Assembly: GCF_025548535.1 (NCBI RefSeq)
Contig: NZ_JAJLQW010000008.1
Location: forward strand, 17,838 to 81,837
DNA length: 64,000 nucleotides
Reading direction: 5' to 3'
Origin: Undibacterium sp. Jales W-56
GTDB lineage: Bacteria > Pseudomonadota > Gammaproteobacteria > Burkholderiales > Burkholderiaceae_D
Position 1 is the stretch's first letter, and each line of letters begins with the position of its first letter. The notes under the pieces are model-generated. The model worked only from the letters and a program-made list of their open reading frames with translations, ran no database searches and was not told the DNA's origin. This document shows positions 35,134-44,471 of this stretch, piece after piece. The translations under genes and the position numbers were made by a program.

Positions 35134-35541
35134 TTATTTTTTACCAGTGCCATCCAGGCTTAAAGCGCCGCTGCCGTTCACGATCACCAATAACAGGCCG
35201 CCCATCATCGAGATATTTTTCATGAAATGGATCATCTGGTTCTGTGCCTGATCTGCGGGAACGCCCCAGAAGTTATGAAAGATCACGGCGGCGGATGCGG
35301 TAAATACCAGCATTGCAGCGGCGGCCCAACGTGCTTTCCAGCCCAGGATAACTGCGATTCCGCCACCCAGTTCCACAACGATTGCAGCGATCGCCGCCAG
35401 TTGCGGCAAAGGCAGACCCTTGCTGGCGATGTAGCCCACAGTACCTTCGAAACCGGCAATTTTGCCGGCGCCTGAGGCGACAAAAATAAGGGAAATTAAT
35501 AGTCGGCCGACCAATGGGCCAAAACGATTGAGTGCGTCCAT
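35134..35541 (-). CDS. DoxX-family membrane protein
   Basis: This 135-residue protein has four hydrophobic helices and the family-like start FGPLVGRLLISLIFVASGAGKIAGF. DoxX proteins take part in quinone- or thiol-linked redox reactions and are often cotranscribed with pirins and azoreductases, as here. It is the last gene of a three-gene unit with gaps of about 45-55 bp and is followed by a terminator. Confidence 0.87.
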   Translation of the reverse strand: MDALNRFGPLVGRLLISLIFVASGAGKIAGFEGTVGYIASKGLPLPQLAAIAAIVVELGGGIAVILGWKARWAAAAMLVFTASAAVIFHNFWGVPADQAQNQMIHFMKNISMMGGLLLVIVNGSGALSLDGTGKK

Positions 35542-35595
35542 GATTACTCCATTTAAAAGATACAGCGTTGATTTATATTGCGTCAGATAAACAAA

Positions 35596-36495
35596 CTACG
35601 CGGTCAGCCGTCCCGCCCTGAAATCATTGATGGCCTGGAAAATCTCTGCCTGACTATTCATGACAAACGGTCCGTACTGCACGATCGTTTCCCGTAAAGG
35701 CTGTCCGGCAATCAGCAAGGCGCGGCTGGGTCCATGTGCCCGCAGCGTCACGCCATCACTCTCCGCTTCATTGCGTAAAATCGCCATGCGTTGTTGCGGT
35801 ACTGCTTTTTCACCTATCTGTACTTCACCGCGATAGACATACACAAATGTATTCATGCTGGCTGCCATCGCTTGTGAAAATACCGCGCCGTCTGCCAGAT
35901 GCAGATCCAGATATAAGGGTTCGGTGATCTCGCGTTGCACTGCGCCCTTGACGCCATGACTGGCACCCGCGATCACACGCACCGTCACACCTTCCGGCGT
36001 GGTGAATTGCGGAATGCTGCCGCTCTGAATATCTTTGTACCAGGGCGCCATCATCTTATCCTTGGCGCTCAGATTCAGCCAGAGCTGAAAACCTTCCATG
36101 CGGCCGTCTTCCTGCTCCGGTAATTCAGAATGGATCACACCGCGACCGGCCGTCATCCATTGCACGCCACCGTTTTGCAGCAAGCCTTGATTGCCTGCGC
36201 TGTCATGATGGCGCATGCGGCCTGTCAGCATATAAGTGATGGTCTCAAAGCCGCGATGCGGATGATCGGGGAAGCCGCCGATGTAATCTTGCGGATCGTC
36301 AGTCCCAAAAGCATCCAGCATCAGGTAGGGATCAAGCCGGTATTGCAAGCCCTGCGTCAATACCCGTGTCAGCTTGACGCCATCACCGTCCGAGGTCGCT
36401 TGTCCCAGCACCAATTGTTCGACCGACCGTGACTGCGTGACGATTTCCTGTTGCAGTGTGTTGCTTGCTACTGTATCGCGTGTTGCTGTTGTCAT
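35596..36495 (-). CDS. Pirin family protein
   Basis: This 299-residue bicupin has an N-terminal metal site with His78 and His80 (DHPHRGFET), His122 and Glu124 (VIHSELP). This is the canonical pirin iron-binding set. The C-terminal cupin (about 180-290) ends with YGPFVMNS, the pattern of the pirin C domain. Pirins act as quercetin 2,3-dioxygenases or redox-sensing regulators; which applies here is unknown. It sits in the middle of the azoR-pirin-doxX operon. Confidence 0.9.
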   Translation of the reverse strand: MTTATRDTVASNTLQQEIVTQSRSVEQLVLGQATSDGDGVKLTRVLTQGLQYRLDPYLMLDAFGTDDPQDYIGGFPDHPHRGFETITYMLTGRMRHHDSAGNQGLLQNGGVQWMTAGRGVIHSELPEQEDGRMEGFQLWLNLSAKDKMMAPWYKDIQSGSIPQFTTPEGVTVRVIAGASHGVKGAVQREITEPLYLDLHLADGAVFSQAMAASMNTFVYVYRGEVQIGEKAVPQQRMAILRNEAESDGVTLRAHGPSRALLIAGQPLRETIVQYGPFVMNSQAEIFQAINDFRAGRLTA

Positions 36496-36540
36496 GATGG
36501 ACTCCTTTATCTAGTCTGATGAAGACCGCGCCGACACGGC

Positions 36541-37152
36541 TTATGCCGCTAAGGCTAAATCAATTTGTGCAATCTGTTCACGGGCAGAACTCAGCGCCGC
36601 CTGCTCGGCATCCGGGCCCATCGCCAAACCTTCGGCAAAAATAAACTGTACATCCGTCATTCCCAAAAAGCCGAGGAAAGTTGTTAAATACGGTGTTTGC
36701 GTATCGTTCGGGGTATTCCGGTACAAGCCGCCGCGGGTCAAGACGACGATCACTTTTTTACCCGTCAACAAACCTTCGGGGCCGTTCGCGGTATAGCGGA
36801 ACGTCACTTGCGCACGGGAAATCGCATCGATCCAGTTTTTCAGCTGCGCTGACACGCCGAAGTTATACATAGGCACGGCGAGAACCACCGTATCCGCTGC
36901 CTGTATCTCGGCGATCAGTGCGTCATCCAAAGCGACGCGTGCGGCTTGTTCCGGCGTACGTTGTTCGGCAGGCGTGAACAAGGCGCTTAATGCGGCACCG
37001 TCCAGAGCCGGATGCGGTGTGTCGCCCAAATCACGTACGGTCAGCGTTGCGTCGGGAGCGGCGGCGTGCAAGCGTGCGACCACGGTATTTGCCAGATTGC
37101 TGGAATGAGAAGCTGAAGCACGGACGCTGGAGTTAATTTGCAAGATGTTCAT
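36541..37152 (-). CDS. azoR: FMN-dependent NADH:quinone oxidoreductase / azoreductase
   Basis: This 203-residue flavodoxin-fold protein has the FMN phosphate loop [15 protein letters not shown] (about residues 8-22), [20 protein letters not shown] (about 99-118) and LTRGGLY (137-143). These are the AzoR hallmarks. It reduces quinones and azo dyes with NADH in the cytoplasm. It is first in an operon with pirin and doxX and divergent from a LysR regulator, which likely activates or represses it in response to electrophiles. Confidence 0.92.
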   Translation of the reverse strand: MNILQINSSVRASASHSSNLANTVVARLHAAAPDATLTVRDLGDTPHPALDGAALSALFTPAEQRTPEQAARVALDDALIAEIQAADTVVLAVPMYNFGVSAQLKNWIDAISRAQVTFRYTANGPEGLLTGKKVIVVLTRGGLYRNTPNDTQTPYLTTFLGFLGMTDVQFIFAEGLAMGPDAEQAALSSAREQIAQIDLALAA

Positions 37153-37250
37153 GATGTAATTCCTTTGGTTTAGTTTGCTTTGTTCGTTTGTTCGCGGTTT
37201 TGCGATGAAGTCACTTTATACGTTCCGAAATCAAAGCAGAAGACCATAAA

Positions 37251-37269
37251 ATGGATATGATTATCCCAT
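37251..37269. promoter_or_regulatory. Candidate LysR-type operator
   Basis: The near-palindrome ATGGATATGATTATCCCAT contains ATA-N4-TAT symmetry and lies in the 160-bp region between azoR and the lysR gene, 44 bp before the latter. LysR-family proteins commonly bind such T-N11-A sites in the shared region. Assignment is by position and symmetry only. Confidence 0.4.
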
Positions 37270-37312
37270 TGGTGGCACAATAACCTTGATCAAAACAACA
37301 TCTGGAGCGCCT

Positions 37313-38263
37313 ATGCAACTCGAAGCCAATGATTTATTGCTGTTTGCCCGGGTCGTGGACGAAGGCAGTTTCAGCCGGGCGGCAGAACGTCTGGGACTGC
37401 CGAAATCGACCTTGTCACGCCGGATCACGGAACTGGAATCGCAATTAGGTGAGCGCTTGCTGCTGCGGACAACCCGCAAACTCAGCGTGACGGATTTTGG
37501 TCATGCAGTGTTATTGCATGCGCATCAGGTCACGGCGGAGGTCGAATCGGCGATGGCACTTGCGCAGCACCGGCAGATACAACCGAGCGGCCGCTTGCGC
37601 GTCTCGATGCCGAATGATTTTGCGAATGATGTGCTGGCGAATCTGCTGGCTGAGTTCATCGCCAGATATCCGGCGATCGCGCTGGAACTCGATCTGTCGG
37701 CACGGCGCGTCGATCTGATCGGGGAAAATTTTGATGTGGCGATCCGGGTCGGCGAGTTGGCCGACGATGCGACGCTGGCGGCCCGGCGGCTCGCCGTGTT
37801 TACGGTGGGTCTGTATGCAGCACCGGGCTATTTGCAAAAGCGCGGCACCCCGTATGAGCCGGAAGCGCTGATGGAGCACGATAGTCTGCGTATCTTGACC
37901 CGCAGCGGCGAGCCGGAAATCTGGTCGCTCAGTCGTGGCGCAGAAAACTGGCGCGGCTCACCGCCGGCCCGCGCCACCGCGAATTCGCCGGAAACCCTGA
38001 TCCGCCTGGCACGTTCCGGTGTCGGCATTACGATGCTGTCAGATTATTTTGCGGAACAACTGGTCAAAACCGGGGAGCTGGTACAAGTGCTGGGAGACTG
38101 GACTTTACCGTCGATCAAGGTATCGGCAGTGTTTCCGGGACGACGTCTGATGCCTGCCAGAACCCGCGTTTTTCTGGATGCACTGGAAGCCCAGTTCGCC
38201 GGGCCGCAATGCCAGGCGATTGAAGCACAAGTAAGCCTGAGAAAAAAACAGTCGCGACCTTAG
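37313..38263 (+). CDS. LysR-family transcriptional regulator
   Basis: This 316-residue regulator has an N-terminal winged helix-turn-helix (about 5-62, FSRAAERLGLPKSTLSRRITELE) and a periplasmic-binding-like effector domain (about 90-295). It resembles the LysR subgroup that controls quinone or drug reductases. The ATG at 37313 has GGAG seven bases upstream; a start nine codons earlier was not used. The stop codon lies within the left arm of a 15-bp inverted repeat that terminates the convergent amylase gene. Confidence 0.88.
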   Translation: MQLEANDLLLFARVVDEGSFSRAAERLGLPKSTLSRRITELESQLGERLLLRTTRKLSVTDFGHAVLLHAHQVTAEVESAMALAQHRQIQPSGRLRVSMPNDFANDVLANLLAEFIARYPAIALELDLSARRVDLIGENFDVAIRVGELADDATLAARRLAVFTVGLYAAPGYLQKRGTPYEPEALMEHDSLRILTRSGEPEIWSLSRGAENWRGSPPARATANSPETLIRLARSGVGITMLSDYFAEQLVKTGELVQVLGDWTLPSIKVSAVFPGRRLMPARTRVFLDALEAQFAGPQCQAIEAQVSLRKKQSRP

Positions 38264-38297
38264 GACCTGCTAACTTCCAAATTAAGGTCGCGACTGT
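38242..38297 (-). terminator. Strong intrinsic terminator of the amylase gene, overlapping the lysR 3' end
   Basis: A perfect 15-bp inverted repeat has arms 38248-38262 (ACAGTCGCGACCTTA) and 38283-38297. On the minus strand it is followed by seven T (complement of 38242-38248), giving an intrinsic terminator 32 bp after the amylase stop. The far arm encodes the last codons and stop of lysR. Confidence 0.85.
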
Positions 38298-38328
38298 GAA
38301 CTGGATTTAATGCGCTAACAATGCAAGT

Positions 38329-40206
38329 TTAAAATTTGAAACTACCCGCATCCAATACCAGCATCGCAGCGCCGCAAGCCGGTGTCACCGCCTCGCGATT
38401 GCCGCTGCCGGTCGCTTGATTACTCTCCCAGACATCGGCGACGGCACCGTGCTTCATGAACTTATACTGAATCGCCGTCGATGGCGGGAGTTGTATGATG
38501 CGCGACCAGGGCACATTCGCTCCGCTACCCTCTATCGTCATGCTGGTGGTCGGCGTCCAGTTGCTGAGTTCATTGCGATTACCAACCACATAGACGTTTT
38601 GACCGACAACCGTATTCGCATTGGCTACGCGGAATTTCACGTCCACGGTCGTACAGGTAGCGCCCGTCACTTTCTGGTTGAGGTACAGGGCAACTGCCGG
38701 CACAGTGGCGCCGCCATTGGCGACAATACTCAGCGCCGCTATGCCATCGCTGCCGATGGTCACACTATCGCCGGTACACGCCGTTTTGGCCGCATTCAAT
38801 TGACCGTGCACGACATTGCAATAGGTGCCCGCCGGCAAGCCGGTTTGCAGCGATGGATTCCATGCAGAGTACTCATTATTGATTGCGACAAAACCGACCG
38901 CGCCGCGACTGAATGCGATCTGGTTGATGGTACCGTTGGTGAAATTGGCGACTCCCTGACCAGAGGTCGCGGCGCGGAAGGCTACCATGTTGGCGATGTC
39001 GGACCAGCGGTGAATAAAGTCCCAATCGACATTGATTTTGGGATTGCCGCTGGCATCATAAGGACTCGCAGCAGGTGCGTTCTGGTCTTTATTGCTGAAG
39101 CGAAAACCCGAATGCACCTGCGCATGGCCATACGGCCAGGCCAGCATGAAGATATTCGCCAGGTCGTAGCGTTTGGTGCCTTGCGTATCGTTGGTGACGC
39201 CGGTGAAATTGCTGGCATTCATCGAGTCGCCGCTGCGCTCGGTATCCCAGTTATTCACGAACACCGTGGCCTTGGGGCTATCGACAAACCCCCAGGTGCC
39301 GCCCCAGTTACCCGGCGTGCCCATGTAGGCGCGGATTTGCGACAACTGATTGCCGTTCGTCGAGCGGAAGGTCTCGCGCATGGCGGTGGCAAACTTGAAT
39401 TCGTTAATCGTTCCCGAAGGGAAGTAGTCTGCGCGATTCACGGTAGCGTCGGAAATAATTTCCTGGGTGACCCACACTGGTTCGCCGGCAGCCGTCGTGC
39501 TTGAAACGCTTGTCACGAACGCTTGCAAATCCGTTGGCTGCATGTGCTTGGCAGCATCGAAGCGGAAGCCATCCACCCCCATGCCGAGCAGCTTATTCAG
39601 ATAATTTTTGACTTGTCCCCGCACATACGTGCCTTCGGTCTGCAAATCGGGCAAGCCGACCAGCCGGCAAAACATCACGTTGTAGCGATTGTTGTTGTAA
39701 TCGCTGGGGGCGATGTCGCAGGCCGGATGAAAATCGCTGGCGCTGAAGTAGGGATATTGCAAGGTAGCGGAATTCCAGGTCGAACCATCGGTCGCGGTAC
39801 CCGATCCCGCCGCCATGTGATTCACCACCACATCGGCATACACGCGCACTTTGGCGGCATGGCAGGTATTGATCATGCTCTGAAATTCTGCCTCGGTCCC
39901 CATATTGCTTTTCAGCGAAGTGAAATTCACCGGCTGATACACGTCATACCAGGCATTCAGGCTGGCCGAGGCGTGCGGCGGCGACACTTGTACCGCGCCA
40001 TACCCTTGCGGCCCCAGAAAATCAGTACACTCTTTGGCGATATCATTCCACTTCCAGCGGAACATCTGGACAGAGGTATCCTTGGCATTAAAATTCGCCG
40101 CCTGACCTGGCAATGACGCGCTAAAGGTACTGACGGCTAAAGCACCGGCGATCAGGGTGCGCCTGACTATCCGGCGATGGGATGCTGCGGTGGTATCTTT
40201 TCTCAT
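38329..40206 (-). CDS. Secreted alpha-amylase, GH13, with CBM20 starch-binding domain
   Basis: The protein has 625 residues from ATG 40206 (GGAG upstream). The signal peptide spans about 1-36 (...SLPGQA-ANF). The GH13 barrel covers about 40-410. ADVVVNH (124-130) is region I. Asp217 in GFRFDAAKH is the nucleophile and Glu249 in WVTQEIISD the acid/base. Asp321 in NNWDTERS is the transition-state residue, with Trp where many amylases have His, as in the Streptomyces-type GH13_32. A beta-sandwich C domain follows, then CBM20 (about 525-625; VKFRVANANTVVGQNVYVVGN, NELSNW, IQYKFMK). It hydrolyses extracellular starch. Two matching palindromes upstream may control it. Confidence 0.93.
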   Translation of the reverse strand: MRKDTTAASHRRIVRRTLIAGALAVSTFSASLPGQAANFNAKDTSVQMFRWKWNDIAKECTDFLGPQGYGAVQVSPPHASASLNAWYDVYQPVNFTSLKSNMGTEAEFQSMINTCHAAKVRVYADVVVNHMAAGSGTATDGSTWNSATLQYPYFSASDFHPACDIAPSDYNNNRYNVMFCRLVGLPDLQTEGTYVRGQVKNYLNKLLGMGVDGFRFDAAKHMQPTDLQAFVTSVSSTTAAGEPVWVTQEIISDATVNRADYFPSGTINEFKFATAMRETFRSTNGNQLSQIRAYMGTPGNWGGTWGFVDSPKATVFVNNWDTERSGDSMNASNFTGVTNDTQGTKRYDLANIFMLAWPYGHAQVHSGFRFSNKDQNAPAASPYDASGNPKINVDWDFIHRWSDIANMVAFRAATSGQGVANFTNGTINQIAFSRGAVGFVAINNEYSAWNPSLQTGLPAGTYCNVVHGQLNAAKTACTGDSVTIGSDGIAALSIVANGGATVPAVALYLNQKVTGATCTTVDVKFRVANANTVVGQNVYVVGNRNELSNWTPTTSMTIEGSGANVPWSRIIQLPPSTAIQYKFMKHGAVADVWESNQATGSGNREAVTPACGAAMLVLDAGSFKF

Positions 40207-40404
40207 GTCTACTCCATAATTTTTATAAAGGTGTGGAAACACAAACCAAGCACCGCAAGATGCCAGCTGTCTTTGCGCTGTGCACGTCGCGGTTTGCAAC
40301 AGAGAAAACGAAAAAATGCGTGGCGAGGATGATGCCGGCATGATCGTCAAGGAAGATGGCAGGGGTGATTCTGCATAAGAAAATGAGCGACTTCCCGAGA
40401 TAAA

Positions 40405-40496
40405 TGTAGCATAACTACAAATTATTTATACCGCCTCAAAAGAAGTTTTTATGCTGCACATGCGAAATATTTCATGATAAATGTAGCTAATCTACA
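40405..40496. promoter_or_regulatory. Two TGTAG-N5-CTACA palindromes
   Basis: TGTAGCATAACTACA (40405-40419) and TGTAGCTAATCTACA (40482-40496) are each preceded by GATAAA or GATAA and separated by 77 bp centre to centre. They lie in the 566-bp region between the amylase start (40206) and the divergent gene at 40773, 200-290 bp upstream of the amylase. They look like paired operators for one dimeric regulator. Nothing else recognisable was found in 40207-40772. Confidence 0.5.
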
Positions 40497-40772
40497 ATGA
40501 ATTAATCGCCAAAAATCTACTGCATCAAGAGACCAGCCCTGGCCTGGCGGCGGCAACCGGCAGCGCAACAGAATCACGTCGCTTTGCAGCATCAAAAACA
40601 ACCTGTCTGCTTTATTCCAGGCATCGGCTATTGTGTAAATTGTTGCTTATTGGTACCTTGTATCGCACGTCATCCTAACGCTGACATTCAGGCATAACCG
40701 GCACTTCATCAAACAGATTCAGGTGAACGCTGACACCTGGCTTGTACCGATTTACTACACCCACTCCCATCC

Positions 40773-42878
40773 ATGTCGATCGCCGATCCCGCCCAATTAT
40801 TGCAACGTGTTCCAGAATTACAGGCCCTGATTGATGACCCCAGAATCAGCCGCGCAATTGAATCGGGCGATACCTTCAAAGTCTACCGGGCGCTGGTGCT
40901 GGCCAAACTGTTTCGCCGTCTGCCGCAGCACAGCGATGTCCTGCGCCTGCTAACCAGCGAGCGTCGCCTGTTTGCCAAGCCGCTCAAAGGCAAGCCGTCC
41001 CTGGGCAGTATTAATTCAGTGGGCTTCGGTTTTATCGGCAAGGCCGAGACCGATCTCGACGACAGTTATATCGCGCTGCATGCCTTCGTGATTTTTTTCG
41101 TGATTCCTCTGGTGCCGCTGGGTGCCTATGTCGTCAAAAGCACCGGTACCCGTCAATGGCAGATTTATGCGCGTGCCCCCTTGGGCATACTCGGCTGGCT
41201 GTACACGCGCGGACTGGCGCTCTCGGCAGTCGTGCTGGTCCTGTCAGGCGCGGCTCATAGCTATCATGAATCGCATACCCAGGATCTGATGGTATTGAAT
41301 GGCTTCGATGCGCCCTTAACGATTCATTTCGATCACCAGACCATGCAGCTGGCACCCCAGGCAAGAGCCACGGTCAACCTGAAAACCGGGCGCGTGCATG
41401 GCGTCGCCACGGCAGCGCAATCTGGCGTGATCGACACGCTGGACGAGACCCTGAATAGCAGTGATCGCTATACGATCTGGAATATCGCCGGTGCCGCTCC
41501 GCTGGTACAAAACACGATCGTCTATAGCAAAACCGCCCCCGGCAATCCCGACGCTGGCGGCGCGCAAACCGTGTACTGCGGCAAGCGCTTTCTGGAACTG
41601 GACAATATCAAATACGCCTTTGAAGAACCGCCGGGCTCGATCAGTATGAGCAAGCACCAGACCAGCGTCAGCGTCAATCACCTGAGCATCGTCAGCAATG
41701 ACGATACGCCCGGCGTACTGGCCTGCATGAGCTATGCGTTTGATCGGGGTCATGAGAAAGACATGGCCAAAGCGGCGGAAGCCCTGGCGCTGTTGCACGA
41801 TTGGGAAATGCGCTATGCGAATAACGCCATCGTTGCCGCACAGGCGGTATCCCGCAGCGAAGGACTGCGCGTTGCGGAACGCATGATGCAAGCCAGGCCG
41901 GGTCAGGTCGCGTATGAAAGGATGGCGCAAAACATCCGCGACGAAGCCGGTCAGCATGCGGCGCTACTCGCCGAATATGCCGCGCGTGCCAGGCAACAAC
42001 CGGACTCGGCGAATGCGCAATATCTGTATGCGTCCCTGATGTCCGGCACGGAAGGCATCAATGCGATGCAGGCACTGGCGCAACAATTTCCGCAGGATCC
42101 GAATATCCTGCGCAGCCTGATCTGGCGCAGAGCGGCACACGGCGAGTATGCGAATGCAATCCGCGAGATAGCGCGCCTGCGCCAGATCTCAGCAAGCGAT
42201 GCCGATCGCCTGCTCGATCTCGAAGTACGGCTGCTGGTGGCACAACACCGCGGTTTTGATGCGATGAATCTGCTCAATGCGGCGGTACGCGACAAGACCG
42301 CCAATAACCGTGCCGGTCACGCGGCCGATTTTGGTTTGGTGGCGAGATATTTTGGCGCCGATCCCGAGCTGTATCTGAAGGCATTGCCGGGCGATGAGAA
42401 GAATTCTGTGGCCCTGGATTTTTACCGGGTGCGTGCAGGACTGGCACCGGTACTGCCGCAAAACACCTTGGCACCGACAGTAAAAATGGCATTAGCGCTG
42501 CGCAATGCACCGGCCCAAGCCTTGCTGGCGGCTCGCGAGGTAACGCGCTACCAGATCGCTTCGCTAGGCACAGACCAACTGGCTTTGCTCTATGGCGAAG
42601 CGGTGCGTACCGACGATCAAACTGTGCTGGCCAAAATCGCAGGCCTGCTGCATCTGCCCAAATCCGAAGACGACTTGCTGCGTCAGTTTATGCGTGGCGA
42701 TGCGGTCTCGCTGGATGAGGCCGATATCGATCTGGATGTGCAAGCCGCCGCTTACCTGATTCGCTCGCGCAATCCGCAATTACCTGCGGCTGAACGGGCG
42801 GCTCTGCGCGCCCGTGCAGCCAGGACCGACCTCTTGCACGGCACCGTCAGTAGCGCGCTGAACCAATGGCCCGGCTAA
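40773..42878 (+). CDS. Membrane protein with C-terminal helical repeats, function unknown
   Basis: This 701-residue protein has a cytoplasmic N-terminus (1-100) with a glycine-rich stretch LGSINSVGFGFIGKAE. Two membrane helices follow (about 104-122 and 142-165). A beta-rich region comes next (about 170-310, including DAPLTIHFDHQTMQLAPQAR), then a long alpha-helical, TPR-like region (about 315-690). I do not recognise a named family. It precedes an M48 protease by 54 bp on the same strand, so the two may form a membrane protease-adaptor pair. It is probably inner-membrane with a large soluble domain outside. Confidence 0.75.
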   Translation: MSIADPAQLLQRVPELQALIDDPRISRAIESGDTFKVYRALVLAKLFRRLPQHSDVLRLLTSERRLFAKPLKGKPSLGSINSVGFGFIGKAETDLDDSYIALHAFVIFFVIPLVPLGAYVVKSTGTRQWQIYARAPLGILGWLYTRGLALSAVVLVLSGAAHSYHESHTQDLMVLNGFDAPLTIHFDHQTMQLAPQARATVNLKTGRVHGVATAAQSGVIDTLDETLNSSDRYTIWNIAGAAPLVQNTIVYSKTAPGNPDAGGAQTVYCGKRFLELDNIKYAFEEPPGSISMSKHQTSVSVNHLSIVSNDDTPGVLACMSYAFDRGHEKDMAKAAEALALLHDWEMRYANNAIVAAQAVSRSEGLRVAERMMQARPGQVAYERMAQNIRDEAGQHAALLAEYAARARQQPDSANAQYLYASLMSGTEGINAMQALAQQFPQDPNILRSLIWRRAAHGEYANAIREIARLRQISASDADRLLDLEVRLLVAQHRGFDAMNLLNAAVRDKTANNRAGHAADFGLVARYFGADPELYLKALPGDEKNSVALDFYRVRAGLAPVLPQNTLAPTVKMALALRNAPAQALLAAREVTRYQIASLGTDQLALLYGEAVRTDDQTVLAKIAGLLHLPKSEDDLLRQFMRGDAVSLDEADIDLDVQAAAYLIRSRNPQLPAAERAALRARAARTDLLHGTVSSALNQWPG

Positions 42879-42932
42879 GCCAATTGACCTGCATCCCATA
42901 CAGATAAAGACATCATCAAATCGTCGATACCT

Positions 42933-44387
42933 ATGAAAAAAAGTGCACAAACTTCTTCCGGCCGCACGCATATTGCGCAACGCGCGAGCCTGGTGCTGGC
43001 CTTATGGCTGGGCTTCTGGCTGCTTGCGATCGGCCTGGTACTCGGCTTGTTGTGGATACCATTCGCCCAGCTATCCTATCGCTCGTCGCTGCAATTGACC
43101 GGCATCGTCGCGGGCATTGCCGGGTTGAGCCTGGCGTATTCATTGCGCCCGCGCCGCCGCGCCAGGGAGAGCGCTTCCAGCGTGCCGCCCTTGTCGCGCG
43201 CAAGCGCCACCGCTTTATATGCGATGGTGGAACAGATTGCGCGTCAATTGCAGATCCAGGCGCCGGTGCATATCCACCTGATCGGTGCTGCCAGCGCATT
43301 CATCAGCGGACAGCGCAACTGGCGCGGCAAAATAAAGTCGCTGGAAGTCGGACTCGGCCTGCCGTTGCTCGGCACGCTGTCCGAGCAGGAACTGGGATCG
43401 GTGATTGCGCATGAATTCGGCCATTTCGTCGGCGGCGATCTGGCGCTCGGGCCGTGGGTGTATCGAACCCGCATGTCGATTGCGCATACGGTCACGGATC
43501 TCGACGATTCCCTGTTCTTTCTCGACCTGTTATTTCGCTATTACGGCAAATGGTTTTTGCGTTTATCGGCCAGCGTATCGCGCGCGCAGGAATACGCAGC
43601 CGATGCACTGGCGGCACACTATTTCGGCACCGCGGCAACCCGCAGCGCGCTGGAAAAAGTCCATCTGATCGACCCCATGTGGTCCACCTATCTCGAGCAT
43701 GAACTTGGCCCGGCCATTCATCGCGGTGCGCGCCTGCCGATTTTTGAAGGCTTCCGGCGCTTTTGCAAACCCGGCGTAAAGCGTGCAGCGGTGCAAAGCG
43801 CCATCAAGCATGCGGAGTCGCATAAGAGCTCTGAATTTGATACCCATCCGTCGCTGGCGGAACGTGTCAGTGCACTGGTGCCCGGCGCAAAGCCAGGCTA
43901 TCCGCCGTTATCCCAATGCATGCATTTGCTGGGCGGAGAAAAAGCGACGGAAGATGCCTGGTATCTGTTATTCGATCAGAGTAAATTGAGCGCAGCGGAC
44001 TGGGATAGCTTTGCAGAAAAAGTGCTGCAAACCCAAATCCAGCAACGCTTTGCCGGTAGCTGGATGGATCCCCGGCAATTACCGTTCACCGAGCTGGTCC
44101 AGATGGCGCAGCGGCCTGAAGATTCCTGGGAAAAACTGCAACCCGGGGGCGTCAGTTTCTTGTCGCCACAAGGCAAACGCAATCATGTATTGGAAATTCT
44201 GGAAGACTGGATCACCGCCTGCCTGATCCATCGCGGCTTTAGCGCCAGGCTCGTGCCGGGCCAGGCACTGACGATGCTGCGTGGCGACCAGGCCGTGCAG
44301 CCAACCGAACTGCTGCAAAGCGCCTTGACCGGTTCTTTGAAATCGGTGCACCTGGCGCAATACGAGGCGGTCGCACCCAAGGCTTAA
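42933..44387 (+). CDS. M48-family membrane metallopeptidase
   Basis: This 484-residue protein has two N-terminal membrane helices (about 20-42 and 52-70). A zinc peptidase core follows: HEFGH with His160, Glu161 and His164, and the third ligand Glu220 in RAQEYAADALAA. The arrangement resembles HtpX/BepA-like M48 enzymes. An additional C-terminal domain of about 170 residues has no recognised fold. It is likely involved in membrane protein quality control, in association with the neighbour upstream. The gene pair is probably one transcript. Confidence 0.87.
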   Translation: MKKSAQTSSGRTHIAQRASLVLALWLGFWLLAIGLVLGLLWIPFAQLSYRSSLQLTGIVAGIAGLSLAYSLRPRRRARESASSVPPLSRASATALYAMVEQIARQLQIQAPVHIHLIGAASAFISGQRNWRGKIKSLEVGLGLPLLGTLSEQELGSVIAHEFGHFVGGDLALGPWVYRTRMSIAHTVTDLDDSLFFLDLLFRYYGKWFLRLSASVSRAQEYAADALAAHYFGTAATRSALEKVHLIDPMWSTYLEHELGPAIHRGARLPIFEGFRRFCKPGVKRAAVQSAIKHAESHKSSEFDTHPSLAERVSALVPGAKPGYPPLSQCMHLLGGEKATEDAWYLLFDQSKLSAADWDSFAEKVLQTQIQQRFAGSWMDPRQLPFTELVQMAQRPEDSWEKLQPGGVSFLSPQGKRNHVLEILEDWITACLIHRGFSARLVPGQALTMLRGDQAVQPTELLQSALTGSLKSVHLAQYEAVAPKA

Positions 44388-44471
44388 CCTACGCACTATC
44401 TTGTCCGAATGCAGCGAGTATCTTGCATGCGAAACCCAGATACTAATGGCATCAACATCTTGGAGATCGCC

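Noticed and set aside
38416..39504. 362-residue plus-strand open frame opposite the amylase
   Set aside because: It is a shadow of the GH13 coding sequence and has no start signal.
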